Positions 44,611-52,951 of a DNA stretch of 64,000 nt are shown here, one piece after another (position 1 is the stretch's first letter; the number at the start of each line of letters is the position of its first letter). The notes beneath the pieces are model-generated. The model saw only the letters and a program-made list of their open reading frames with translations, did no database searches and was not told the origin of the DNA. Location of the stretch: NCBI RefSeq assembly GCF_003263515.1, contig NZ_JYDE01000020.1, positions 124,001 through 188,000 on the forward strand, written 5' to 3'. A program made the translations under genes and the position numbers. The DNA comes from Rahnella inusitata. GTDB lineage: Bacteria > Pseudomonadota > Gammaproteobacteria > Enterobacterales > Enterobacteriaceae.

Positions 44611-45552
44611 TTAGGGAATAAGCTGCTGATTTCGTGCCCATCGTGTGATCGCATCGCGCGCTGTCGGAGCGGGTCCGAAGAAGTCCTCGTGCCTGGAGAT
44701 GTCCGAGACATAGAGCCCCGTTCTGAAGAACAGGAACATCTGGATCAGATCATACCCGAGTTCGGAAAACAGCTTGACCGGCCGTGCGGCCACCCGAATC
44801 ATCCACCAGGGAATGATCTGGATCTTCAGACGTTTATTGATGACATCAGAGATGATATCGGCCAGCTCCTGCTGGTTCTTAGGACCGTCACTCCAGCCAA
44901 CATCGATCGTCTGGTTGACGATTTCGGCGCCAGGATAGATCGCCGCCTTCGTAAGATAGGAGGCAAGGTCATCCGTCAGCACGTAGGACCACCTTGTGGT
45001 TTTGTCGCCCATTCCCTGGAATTTCCCAGCTTTCACGGCCTTTGCGATAAAGTCTGTGCTCTGGTCGAGAAACGAGGGTGCCCGGACAAAGACGTATGGC
45101 ACGCCGGACTTTTTGATCAGATCTTCAGCCACTTTCTTGGCGTGGAAATGAGGCACAGCGGACGCGGCTTCGCAACTCACGATGCTGAGAAAAACAAATC
45201 TGCTCACTTTCGCCCGCGCGGCGGCCTCGATGAGGTTTTTGTTGCCCTGAAAGTCGGTATCGAGGCTGCCCTTCATGTAACTGTTTGCCGAGCTGACGAC
45301 GACGTCAACGCCCTCCAATGCACGATCCAGCGACGCCGGATCCATCATATCGCCGCGAACCCATTCGATGTCGGCGTCCCCACCTGAGGGGGCGCCCTTT
45401 CGCGACATGGCAACGACGGCCGCGCTTTTCTCAAGCGCGAGGTTGTGCAGAATCTTTGCGCCGAGGAAACCTGTTGCGCCGACGACCAGGACTTTCTTTC
45501 TCGCCGGCGTGAGGGTATCCGCGACGGTCGCAAGTTGCGGTGATTGAGCCAT
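44611..45552 (-). CDS. NAD(P)-binding NmrA-like/atypical SDR protein
   Basis: Atypical short-chain dehydrogenase fold, 313 residues. The NAD(P) motif is VLVVGATGFLGAKILHNLA (about residue 20). Further stretches: GDADIEWVRGDMMDPASLDRAL, VDVVVSSANSYMKG, KVSRFVFLSIVSCE, and the C-terminal FLFFRTGLYVSDIS. The active-site YxxxK of classical SDRs is not seen (HFHAKKVAEDL in that area), fitting the NmrA-like/atypical group that often acts as redox sensor or reduces isoflavone-like substrates. It lies between the Old Yellow Enzyme gene and the quinone-reductase-like gene on one strand. Confidence 0.8.
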   Translation of the reverse strand: MAQSPQLATVADTLTPARKKVLVVGATGFLGAKILHNLALEKSAAVVAMSRKGAPSGGDADIEWVRGDMMDPASLDRALEGVDVVVSSANSYMKGSLDTDFQGNKNLIEAAARAKVSRFVFLSIVSCEAASAVPHFHAKKVAEDLIKKSGVPYVFVRAPSFLDQSTDFIAKAVKAGKFQGMGDKTTRWSYVLTDDLASYLTKAAIYPGAEIVNQTIDVGWSDGPKNQQELADIISDVINKRLKIQIIPWWMIRVAARPVKLFSELGYDLIQMFLFFRTGLYVSDISRHEDFFGPAPTARDAITRWARNQQLIP

Positions 45553-45583
45553 TATCTAATATCCTTTCATGAGCGGGTAGGGT

Positions 45584-46645
45584 TCAGAGGTTGAGGGCAG
45601 GGTAGTCGGTATAGCCCTCTGCTGTGCCGCCGTAGTATGTTTTGTGGTCCGCAGCGTTCATCCCGGCGTTCGTTTTAAGTCGCGCGACGAAGTCAGGATT
45701 GGCCAGGACTAGCTGACCATAGGCTTCCAGATCGGCCAGTCCCGACGCCACATCGGTGCCAATCTGCTCACGCGGACGACCAGGGCGATTGACGATCAAT
45801 GATTGATGCCAGAGCTGGCGGATATCAGTGAGCAGCGCTTCGTTGCCCTGGTGCATGATGTGCAGATAGGCAAGACCGAGCTTGTCGAGTTCGGCAACGA
45901 GGTAACGATAGAGCTCCGGCCCTTCCGAACCTTCATCAATTCCCCATATCGTCGTACCGGGAGACAGGCGGATCGCAGTGCGGTCCGCGCCGATTTCCTC
46001 GGCAATCGCTGAGGCCACTTCGATGGCAAAGCGGGCACGGTTCTCGATAGAGCCGCCATACTCGTCCGTGCGCGTGTTGGCGCTTGGCGCGAAGAACTGT
46101 TGGACGAGATAAGCGTTAGCGCCATGAATCTCGATACCATCAGCACCGGCTTCAATCGCAGAGCGCGCCGCATTGCGGAAATCGGCGACGGTCTGGCGCA
46201 CCTCTTCGGTCGTCAACGCGCGCGGTGTGGGGATGTCCTGCATCCCTGCCATGGTAAACATGCCCGCACCCGGCGCGATTGCGGAGGGTGCCACGCCCTG
46301 GCGATGGTGCGGAGTGTTGTCGGGGTGGTTCATGCGCCCGGCATGCATGAGCTGGATGAAGATTTTTCCGCCCTTGTCGTGGACGGCAGATGTGATCTTC
46401 CGCCAGCCGGCGACATGTTCGGGTGCATAGATGCCCGGTGTCATCAGGTAGCCCTGGCCGTCATCGGAGGGCTGGGTGCCTTCAGTCACGATCAGGCCGA
46501 GGCTGGCGCGCTGTTCATAATATTCGGTGGATAGCTCCCCGGGTGTCCCGTCGAAGGCTGCCCGGCTGCGGGTCATGGGCGCCATGACTAGCCGGTTGGT
46601 CAGTGTGTAGCGTCCTAAATAGACAGGTGCGAATACTGGATTCAT
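45584..46645 (-). CDS. Ene-reductase of the Old Yellow Enzyme family
   Basis: FMN- and NAD(P)H-dependent reductase of activated C=C bonds, 353 residues, NemA-like. I start at MNPVFAPVYLGRYTLTNRLV (46645), with GGAGAACTCAA upstream. Motifs: LVMAPMTRSRAAF, FIQLMHAGRMNHPDN (flavin/substrate His region), GADGIEIHGANAYLVQQFF with the His/Asn pair that binds the substrate carbonyl, DEYGGSIENRARF and the C-terminal YYGGTAEGYTDYPALNL. It is the first gene of a three-gene run and is divergent from a LysR gene 103 bases away, which probably controls it. Confidence 0.93.
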   Translation of the reverse strand: MNPVFAPVYLGRYTLTNRLVMAPMTRSRAAFDGTPGELSTEYYEQRASLGLIVTEGTQPSDDGQGYLMTPGIYAPEHVAGWRKITSAVHDKGGKIFIQLMHAGRMNHPDNTPHHRQGVAPSAIAPGAGMFTMAGMQDIPTPRALTTEEVRQTVADFRNAARSAIEAGADGIEIHGANAYLVQQFFAPSANTRTDEYGGSIENRARFAIEVASAIAEEIGADRTAIRLSPGTTIWGIDEGSEGPELYRYLVAELDKLGLAYLHIMHQGNEALLTDIRQLWHQSLIVNRPGRPREQIGTDVASGLADLEAYGQLVLANPDFVARLKTNAGMNAADHKTYYGGTAEGYTDYPALNL

Positions 46646-46748
46646 TTGAGTTCTCCATACGTTGACGTCTCTATCCACTATCCATCATTCCGATTTCGGG
46701 ATAAATACCCTATAGTTGAAATCAGTATTCCATATGTGGGGCAATAAG

Positions 46749-47630
46749 ATGAACCATTTGAATGACATGGCGCTGTTCGTGGAGGTCGCGAGGGTCAGGA
46801 GTTTTCGAAGGGCCGCGGAGGCACTGGGCATTCCTAACTCCACCCTGTCACGCCGGATCAGTGAGTTGGAAAAGGCGATTGGTTTGAGGCTCCTGCATCG
46901 CACAACGCGCAAGATCGAGCTGACCGAGGCGGGCCAGCTTTACTATGCGCGAAGCAAACATATCGTCGACGAGGCACGGCTGGTGCATGAGCAGCTCGGC
47001 GAGATGCTTGAGCAGCCGGGCGGGATCTTGCGGGTTTCTCTGCCTGTCGATTTCGCCACACTTTATCTCGCACCGATCCTCGTCGATTTCGCCGGACACT
47101 ATCCCGGCATCACGTTCGAATTCGACCTGACTCCGCGGCGTGTCGATATGGTGACCGAACCGTTCGATGTAGCGATCCGCATGGGCAAACTGGAAGAGTC
47201 GGGTTTGATCGCTCGCCTTATCGGTCGGCACTCGCGCCAACTCTATGCGTCTCCCGGTTATATCGAAGCGTCAGGCAAACCTGCTACACCTGAGGATCTG
47301 GCGGCACATGAATGTATCTGCATGACAAGGGTATCGACCTGGAATTTGCATCAACGGATAAACAAGGTAGATGTCGAGGTGGGCGTTCGTGGCAGATTCA
47401 CGCTTAACAGTGTCGGGATGATCCGCACTCTCGCCATAAAAAATCAGGGAATCGCACTGCTTCCCGAGAAGATTGTTGCAGATGATTTGGCTGCCGGCAG
47501 GCTCATGCGCGTTCTTCCTGAGTGGAAAGGCCCGGACGTCAGCATTTATGCCGTGACAGAAACGCGTCTTACGCCGGCCAAAACCCAACGCTTTATTGAA
47601 TTTCTGTCTTCAAAACTAATGGAAACCTGA
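46749..47630 (+). CDS. LysR-family regulator of the ene-reductase cassette
   Basis: LysR regulator, 293 residues, starting MNHLNDMALFVEVARVRSFR at 46749; the extra 11 residues of the longer frame are not family-like. Helix-turn-helix: RRAAEALGIPNSTLSRRISE. The effector domain includes LRVSLPVDFATLYLAPILVDF and IRMGKLEESGLIARLIG. The spacer to the divergent ene-reductase gene contains the dyad TCCGATTTCGGGA (about 46688-46700), a candidate operator. Likely an aldehyde/quinone-responsive regulator by analogy, but the inducer is unknown. Confidence 0.88.
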   Translation: MNHLNDMALFVEVARVRSFRRAAEALGIPNSTLSRRISELEKAIGLRLLHRTTRKIELTEAGQLYYARSKHIVDEARLVHEQLGEMLEQPGGILRVSLPVDFATLYLAPILVDFAGHYPGITFEFDLTPRRVDMVTEPFDVAIRMGKLEESGLIARLIGRHSRQLYASPGYIEASGKPATPEDLAAHECICMTRVSTWNLHQRINKVDVEVGVRGRFTLNSVGMIRTLAIKNQGIALLPEKIVADDLAAGRLMRVLPEWKGPDVSIYAVTETRLTPAKTQRFIEFLSSKLMET

Positions 47631-47642
47631 GGAGCTATTATT

Positions 47643-47681
47643 GAGGTCCGCCTGTAAAACGGAAAAACTCACTACCCTAAG
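47643..47681 (+). mobile_element. Diverged Tn3-family-like terminal inverted repeat
   Basis: The 39 bases start GAGGTCCGCCTGTAAAACGG and end CTACCCTAAG. This matches the typical Tn3-family pattern (GGGG start, internal AAAACGGAAAA, TAAG end) with the interior to the right. It is diverged from the two repeats at 47867 and 52813 but shares GTCCGC and AAAACGGAAAA. No matching 5-bp target duplication could be seen. Confidence 0.45.
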
Positions 47682-47866
47682 ACGGTATTTTGTATAGACC
47701 ATTTCAATACTCGACAGTAAGTGATGGTGGGAAGTGGACCTCATTTGACTCGTTATCGAACACTATGAGTTGGAACGTTTAAGTATAAATATGACTGGCG
47801 TTTCCTGCGTGACTTTAGGTCCGCTTCTCGCTCAAAGCTGCCTGTCATGCCTGCTTAAAAAACAGG

Positions 47867-47904
47867 CTTAACGTAGGATATTTTCCGTTTTCCAAGCGGC
47901 CCCC
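47867..47904 (-). mobile_element. Tn3-family-like 38-bp terminal inverted repeat, interior to the left
   Basis: On the minus strand it reads GGGGGCCGCTTGGAAAACGG followed by AAAATATCCTACGTTAAG, a 38-bp sequence with GGGG at the outer end and TAAG at the inner end as in Tn3-family transposons. It is 35/38 identical to the copy at 52813-52850, in the opposite orientation. Together with 47643-47681 it could delimit a 262-bp miniature element. Confidence 0.65.
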
Positions 47905-48311
47905 TTAAAAGACTACAAGCTGGTATGCGCCCCGGTTATTTGCCTCTATCCGGCCTAACATCTTGCAGTTAACGGTGGATATGTCGGAATACAGTGTAGG
48001 TAAACCCTAATCGCCAGGTTTAGCGGGTGAAAACAAGGATGGAGGGAACGTTCTGAGAAAGAATCTGGCTACCGGGAACGCGCCTGAAGGAAGATTTATT
48101 GCCAAATTCTATCGTGGTGGCGTCTTCGATTCAGTCGCCAGCGAGCACTCAGTGGCCATCGTCGTGACCGTTGCATTGACGCGATTTTCCAGCGGATCAT
48201 TGTGGCGCTTAAACAGGCGGCGGCCGGAATTCGTCTGCTTCGACGCGAACGAACACGCGCGCGTCATGCAGTCACTGCATAAGGAGTCCTAGAACCACCG
48301 CCGTGAAGCCA

Positions 48312-49085
48312 TTATTCCTCGTGGTCATCCACTAAAATCAGGCGGATGCCTTGTTGCTCGATGGCTTCACGGTACTGATCGCTTAATCCCGAGTCGGTGA
48401 TGAGTGTGTCTACCTTATCTAAATGACACACCACATTCGGACTTTTACGCCCAAATTTTGATGAATCCACCAGCAGATAAATGCGTTCGGCGGCTGTACA
48501 CATTGCCTGGCTCACGCCGTGAACTTCGTTGAACGTGGTGACAACACCATTCAGGTCCACGCCATCCGCGCCGATAAATAATTTATCAAAATTGAACTGA
48601 TTAAATGCGCCTTCTGCCAGGCTGCCGTGGAAAGAAGAGGATTTTTTACGATAGGTGCCACCAGGCATCAGAATAGTCTGGTCGTTATCCTGTTCCACCA
48701 GGGCATTAACGATGTGCAGGCTGTTGGTCATCACGGTGATGTTATTGAACTGACCGAGGAACGGCACCATCTGCATGACCGTACTGCCCGCATCAAAAAT
48801 CAACGAATCGCCATCCTGGATTTCTTTAATCGCAGCGCGCGCAATACTCAGTTTCTTACCGGTATTGATGTGGGTTTTACGATCAATCGGCTGATCGCCC
48901 TCTTCACGGCTCAGTACTACCCCGCCGTAGGTACGGAGCACCGCACCTTCTTCTTCCAGCAGGGTCAGATCTTTACGGATTGTGGTGCCGGTGGTGGCGA
49001 AGTGAGCCGCCAAATCATCGACAGTCGTTTTACCAAATTGTTGCAAATATTCCAGTATTGCCACCTGACGCTGTTTAGGTTTCAT
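48312..49085 (-). CDS. srlR: Sorbitol operon repressor (DeoR family)
   Basis: DeoR-type repressor, 257 residues as in E. coli SrlR (GutR). Helix-turn-helix: [24 protein letters not shown]. The sugar-phosphate domain shows [19 protein letters not shown]-type [31 protein letters not shown] and [15 protein letters not shown] choose ATG 49085 ([14 protein letters not shown]); the preceding codon is GTG and not a better start. It ends the srlAEBD-M-R run, same order as in E. coli. The srlQ gene that follows in E. coli is missing. Confidence 0.95.
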   Translation of the reverse strand: MKPKQRQVAILEYLQQFGKTTVDDLAAHFATTGTTIRKDLTLLEEEGAVLRTYGGVVLSREEGDQPIDRKTHINTGKKLSIARAAIKEIQDGDSLIFDAGSTVMQMVPFLGQFNNITVMTNSLHIVNALVEQDNDQTILMPGGTYRKKSSSFHGSLAEGAFNQFNFDKLFIGADGVDLNGVVTTFNEVHGVSQAMCTAAERIYLLVDSSKFGRKSPNVVCHLDKVDTLITDSGLSDQYREAIEQQGIRLILVDDHEE

Positions 49086-49166
49086 CACGATTTCCGTTCA
49101 AATTTTCAGATAATATTCACGCGCTACGATTTCTTTTGAAAGGTAATAGCTTTTAAAGTGAAAATA

Positions 49167-49529
49167 TCATGATTTCGTTTCAATCGCTAATGATAGTGCA
49201 GTTTGAATATTCGGATCTTTCGGGAAGATCACACCTGTCATTAATTGTTGCCGGCTCAGGCCATTCAGCACGGTCAGCGGCTGCGGCGAGGCAAAAATCG
49301 TCAGGCCGCGCAGCAGGAAACCTCCCTGTACTCTTTCTTCCTTGTCGAATGCCAGCGCCAGCACAACACGCGCTTTAAAGCGTCCGCCTGACCGACCGAC
49401 ACCGACGGCGCCCAACTGGCACAATCGGTCAAATGCCCGGTTAAAGCGTTGTAGCTGCCACCACCCCAGCGCGATTTGAGCGACCCAGGCGAACATGGCA
49501 CAAAGTATTAGTGCAGAAGCTGATGTCAT
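49167..49529 (-). CDS. srlM: Glucitol operon activator GutM
   Basis: Protein of 120 residues (E. coli SrlM/GutM 119) that activates the sorbitol operon. An N-terminal membrane helix (LILCAMFAWVAQIALGWW) is followed by the signature QRFNRAFDRLCQLGAVGVGRS and VIFPKDPNIQTALSLAI. Despite the membrane segment it is classed as a transcriptional co-regulator in E. coli. GGAGAGAATCC precedes the ATG. It is separated from srlD by a strong hairpin. Confidence 0.95.
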   Translation of the reverse strand: MTSASALILCAMFAWVAQIALGWWQLQRFNRAFDRLCQLGAVGVGRSGGRFKARVVLALAFDKEERVQGGFLLRGLTIFASPQPLTVLNGLSRQQLMTGVIFPKDPNIQTALSLAIETKS

Positions 49530-49544
49530 GGATTCTCTCCTTTA

Positions 49545-49577
49545 TAAAAGCAACCGCCCCGGAGCAACCGGGGCGGT
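49545..49577 (-). terminator. Hairpin between srlD and srlM
   Basis: Perfect 10-bp stem ACCGCCCCGG / CCGGGGCGGT (49553-49562, 49568-49577), 5-base loop. On the minus strand it is followed by TTGCTTTTAT. It is inside the operon and may act as an attenuating terminator or protect the srlAEBD mRNA end. Confidence 0.7.
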
Positions 49578-49583
49578 ACAGGT

Positions 49584-50363
49584 TCAGAACATCACTTGCC
49601 CGCCGGTGATATTGATGGACTGACCGGTGCAATACGATGCTTTATCACTGGCATAGAACAACAGCATATCCAGCACATCCTGATAGTCGCAGCCCCGTTT
49701 CAGTGGCACTTTATCGATGTAATACTGCTCAACCTGATCCGCATCGATTCCCAGTTTGTTGGCGTATTGCGGCAATAATGACTGGAACATCGGCGATTTG
49801 AGCAAATTGCCCAACATCAGCGAATGCACCGTAATACCGTACTCTGCTAAATCCAGCGCCAGAGACTGAGTGAGCCCAACCCCCCCGAATTTCGCGGCGC
49901 TGTACCCTGCATTGTGTTTGCTGCCCACTTTGCCCGATTTAGAATTGATTTGAATAATACGTCCCGGGATCCGGTCGCGGATCATCAGCCGTGAGAACTC
50001 GCGGGCGCAAAGGAAGTAACCGACCAGATTAACTTGTAACGAGAGGTCGAAATCATTGAGAGCAAAGTCGGTGATAGGCGATGCCTTGGCCATTCCGGCG
50101 CTATAGACCAGCAAATTGATCTGGCCGAATGTCTGGTCAACGGCTTTCGCCAGCTGACCGACGCTGCTTTCACTGGTGGCATCAACTGCAAAACCAAAAG
50201 CCCTCCCTTCACCATATTGCGTGTTGATTTGCGCTGCGGTTTCCATGGCGTTCTTTTCGTTGAGATCCGCAACCGCAACCCGGTAACCGGATTCAGCCAG
50301 TCCCTGACAGAGAAATGCGCCCAGCGTCTGACCACCGCCGATCACTACTGCTACCTGTTCCAT
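49584..50363 (-). CDS. srlD: Sorbitol-6-phosphate 2-dehydrogenase
   Basis: Short-chain dehydrogenase, 259 residues (same as E. coli), oxidising sorbitol 6-phosphate to fructose 6-phosphate with NAD+. Cofactor motif VAVVIGGGQTLGAFLCQGL, NAG-type LVYSAGMAKA, catalytic Ser in QINSKSGKVG and YxxxK in HNAGYSAAKFGG. Stop and start of neighbours leave 20 bases from srlB. Cytoplasmic. Confidence 0.97.
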   Translation of the reverse strand: MEQVAVVIGGGQTLGAFLCQGLAESGYRVAVADLNEKNAMETAAQINTQYGEGRAFGFAVDATSESSVGQLAKAVDQTFGQINLLVYSAGMAKASPITDFALNDFDLSLQVNLVGYFLCAREFSRLMIRDRIPGRIIQINSKSGKVGSKHNAGYSAAKFGGVGLTQSLALDLAEYGITVHSLMLGNLLKSPMFQSLLPQYANKLGIDADQVEQYYIDKVPLKRGCDYQDVLDMLLFYASDKASYCTGQSINITGGQVMF

Positions 50364-50384
50364 AATTGACTCCTGATCCTAAGA

Positions 50385-50747
50385 TTAATCGATAAATTTC
50401 AATATACTGCCCAGAGGAATGTCGTCAGGCGTTATGCCTTTAACATGCACACTTCCGGGAAACTCGGCGTGCTCGCAGCCATCAAAACGTAGAGTGATGT
50501 GGCCCAGCTCGCGTAAATTCTGCATCGCCACTTCACCGACCGCGGTGACCGGATAGCGGACATTGGCCAGCTCCATGCAGGCACCACGGTGTAATTCGCC
50601 TTCTGTGACGCCATGCTGATGAATGAAGCAGTAATCCTGAATATCTTGCGGCGCACCTTCACGAAACGTGATCAACATCTGGTCGGAAAGCGCTTCTCTG
50701 GCAAAGTCACCGATCCGGGTAATGGTGGTTTGATAAATGGTTTGCAT
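50385..50747 (-). CDS. srlB: PTS sorbitol EIIA component
   Basis: Phosphocarrier EIIA of the glucitol family, 120 residues. It receives phosphate from HPr on a His, probably within YCFIHQHGVTEG (His42 or His44), and passes it to SrlE. The C-terminal GSVHVKGITPDDIPLGSILKF matches E. coli SrlB. AAGGAG precedes the ATG. Nine bases from srlE. Confidence 0.95.
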   Translation of the reverse strand: MQTIYQTTITRIGDFAREALSDQMLITFREGAPQDIQDYCFIHQHGVTEGELHRGACMELANVRYPVTAVGEVAMQNLRELGHITLRFDGCEHAEFPGSVHVKGITPDDIPLGSILKFID

Positions 50748-50756
50748 GATGGCTCC

Positions 50757-51746
50757 TTACTGATAGATGAAGGCTGATGCGGCCCATGCGATAAGCACAG
50801 TTGGCGCGCCGGTGAGGAAACGGCTAACCAGAACAGAAGGCACACCCACCCTAACCGTGTCCTGTTTGGCCTCTGCCAGCGATAATCCGACCGGGATAAA
50901 ATCACAGGCTGCCTGAGCATTGATGGCGAAAAGTGCAGGTAACGCCAGATGCGGCGGAATATTTCCCAGCCCGATCTGCACGCCCACCAGTACGCCAATC
51001 ACTTGCGCAATCACCGCGCCAGGGCCGAGAAAAGGAGAAAGCAGCGGGAAGGAACAAATCAGCGCCAGCATCACCAGTCCGACCGGGCTTTTTGCCAGTG
51101 GCGTCAGGCCATGAGCCACCAAATCCCCTAAACCGGAGGCCATGATGATGCCGATAAGTGCTGCGACAAATGCCATAAACGGCAGAATAGTTTTGAGCAC
51201 GGTATCAATGGTGTCGCGACCGGCCTGAAACAGCACGGCAACCCCGGAGCCCATGCCCATCCCGACTTTAGCCAGCAGGCCGTCGCTTTGTTCGGTGATC
51301 TTTTTGGTGGTGTCATAGTCCCGCCCGCCCTTCGGTGACGTCCTTGCCACCGCCGCAGAAAGAGGTTCTGCACTTGCCGGTGCGTCGATGACGATATCGT
51401 CCACACGCACTGCCGACACATAAATGTCTTCTGTGATAAACTGCGCCAGCGGACCGGATTTCCCAGTCGAATGGATATTCACCGTCGGGATCCGGCGTTT
51501 AGGGTACAGGCCGCAGCGCAGCGTGCCGCCGCAGTCGATCACCATCACGCCAATGTCTTCGAGCGGTGGTTCGCCTTCTTTGAATCCATCGACGGTTTCC
51601 CAGCCAGTCAGTTCCGCCAGTTTATCGACGATCGCCGGGCGGGTGCCCGCCGTGATGTACACCACTTTTTTACCGGGAATAGCCTCAATCAGTAACGGGC
51701 CACCCCAGCCACCTTCTCCCCGGTTAATACGAATAATCACGCTCAT
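50757..51746 (-). CDS. srlE: PTS sorbitol EIIBC component
   Basis: Membrane component, 329 residues (E. coli SrlE 319). The B domain has the phosphorylated Cys in [19 protein letters not shown], after [20 protein letters not shown]. The C-terminal membrane part contains [35 protein letters not shown] and [13 protein letters not shown] ten-residue linker insert near residue 120 (PLSAAVART) accounts for the extra length. Carries sorbitol across the inner membrane with phosphorylation. Confidence 0.96.
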   Translation of the reverse strand: MSVIIRINRGEGGWGGPLLIEAIPGKKVVYITAGTRPAIVDKLAELTGWETVDGFKEGEPPLEDIGVMVIDCGGTLRCGLYPKRRIPTVNIHSTGKSGPLAQFITEDIYVSAVRVDDIVIDAPASAEPLSAAVARTSPKGGRDYDTTKKITEQSDGLLAKVGMGMGSGVAVLFQAGRDTIDTVLKTILPFMAFVAALIGIIMASGLGDLVAHGLTPLAKSPVGLVMLALICSFPLLSPFLGPGAVIAQVIGVLVGVQIGLGNIPPHLALPALFAINAQAACDFIPVGLSLAEAKQDTVRVGVPSVLVSRFLTGAPTVLIAWAASAFIYQ

Positions 51747-51760
51747 TTTCTGCTCCGCGT

Positions 51761-52309
51761 TTAAAGTTGAACCTGACGATCAAGCTGGATACCCATCTTG
51801 CGTTCGAAAATGCGCGTTGTGAGATCGGTTATCCAGCCACGGAAGAAATTGGTCACCATGCCGACCAGGAAGTAACTGACCGCCAGCGGGCCAAGAGGTA
51901 ATCCCAGCGTTGTCAGACCGCTGGCGACGCCCAGATAAACAAACAGTTCGCCGGGGTTAATGTGCGGGAATAAACCATTCATTGAATGGCAACTGTAAGA
52001 GCTGGCCGCGTAATAACTGGGTTTGTAAATTTCAGGCATAAAACGCCCGAGGCTCAGTGTCATGGGATTGCAAAACACAAACGTCCCAATCACCGGCAGC
52101 AACAGGTAACGCGCTATCGGATTCCCTGCACAACGCTGCGCCAGCCGCTCGATTCTTTTCTGGCCGACGAAGACGATCAACGCGTTCATCACCACCAGCA
52201 AACTGATTAACAGAGGCAAAATGCCAGTGACCATACTGACAAATACCTCCCCCCCTTTCTGAAACAGGCCGATGAACCACTCGGCACCGTGCGTAATTAC
52301 TTCGATCAT
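51761..52309 (-). CDS. srlA: PTS sorbitol EIIC2 component
   Basis: First gene of the operon, 182 residues (E. coli SrlA 187), integral inner-membrane subunit that works with SrlE. It starts [24 protein letters not shown], carries [19 protein letters not shown] and [21 protein letters not shown], and ends [25 protein letters not shown] precedes ATG 52309. Confidence 0.96.
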   Translation of the reverse strand: MIEVITHGAEWFIGLFQKGGEVFVSMVTGILPLLISLLVVMNALIVFVGQKRIERLAQRCAGNPIARYLLLPVIGTFVFCNPMTLSLGRFMPEIYKPSYYAASSYSCHSMNGLFPHINPGELFVYLGVASGLTTLGLPLGPLAVSYFLVGMVTNFFRGWITDLTTRIFERKMGIQLDRQVQL

Positions 52310-52410
52310 GTCGCTCTCCTGTAGGATACGTGGGTCTACGCTTTCATTTTTTATCTCGCCACACCTAAAATATAATCATTATGAATTTATAAATACCTTG
52401 CATTGATCAC

Positions 52411-52436
52411 ATTCTGAAAGATTTATCTTTCAGAAT
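52411..52436. promoter_or_regulatory. 26-bp palindrome upstream of srlA
   Basis: ATTCTGAAAGAT / ATCTTTCAGAAT is a 12-bp perfect inverted repeat around two T bases, 102 bases before the srlA start. It is a good candidate operator for SrlR (a DeoR-family repressor). A possible CRP site (TGTGATCAATGCAA on the minus strand, about 52400-52413) partly overlaps it, fitting catabolite control of a sugar operon. Confidence 0.6.
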
Positions 52437-52812
52437 GAAATTCTGAGAGTGTGAGGCGTCATGGCAGAAGGAGAAAGGTGGCTGAGAAGCCGGGATGTGA
52501 CCCTGTCGGGGGAGTTTTCAACGCGCTGAAATGCTATCGTAATTGTCACTAATCTGGGGAGGGGAAATCCGCGAAGCTTAGCGGCTTGCCGGTTAGCGCA
52601 GTCGGGCTCGACGACCGGCCGCAGGCCGCGAGCCGAAAAAGCCTGGGTAGGATTTTATGTCATGTCTTTAATCAGCATCGACAAGATCGGACATCGAAAA
52701 ACCGGCACCGAAACCGCATATTCCCGGGCTTGTTTGATGAGTGCAGATATAACGGTTATGGTCTTGTTGTCACTGATTTTCGCCAGCATAACAAAGCAGG
52801 AATGGCGTTCTA
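52437..52812. other. Gene-free stretch upstream of the sorbitol operon
   Basis: About 375 bases with no supported gene. It includes GC-rich inverted patches such as GGCTCG...CGAGCC near 52600-52635. Short frames around 52586-52812 have no recognisable product. Its right edge is the Tn3-like terminal repeat at 52813, so it may be remnant DNA. Confidence 0.4.
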
Positions 52813-52850
52813 GGGGTCCGCTTGGAAAAGGGAAAATATCATACGTTAAG
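52813..52850 (+). mobile_element. Tn3-family-like 38-bp terminal inverted repeat, interior to the right
   Basis: Begins GGGGTCCGCTTGGAAAAGGG and ends ATCATACGTTAAG, 35/38 identical to the inverted copy at 47867-47904. The outer GGGG end faces the srl operon. No transposase or resolvase gene follows; a 10-bp hairpin AGTCCGCTGT / ACAGCGGACT lies just inside at 52874-52899. Confidence 0.65.
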
Positions 52851-52951
52851 CGTTTTTCTTAAGCAGCCATGATAGTCCGCTGTGTGCCAACAGCGGACTT
52901 TGCAAACATCACTGTTTTATTAAGAAGGTAACGGGTCATAACATGTGGACT

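Larger units (their letters stand above)
47631..48311. other. Non-coding stretch with transposon-end remnants
   Basis: About 680 bases without a recognised gene between the LysR gene and srlR. It contains two Tn3-family-like terminal repeats listed separately. From about 48009 an open frame of some 100 codons (ending at the TAG near 48291) shows no recognisable protein and poor codon character. It looks like debris of a mobile element or a decayed gene. Confidence 0.5.

Noticed and set aside
47740-47850. Additional GGTCCGC-containing phrases that look like more transposon ends
   Set aside because: Only the first 7-10 bases resemble the 38-bp ends; the rest does not match.
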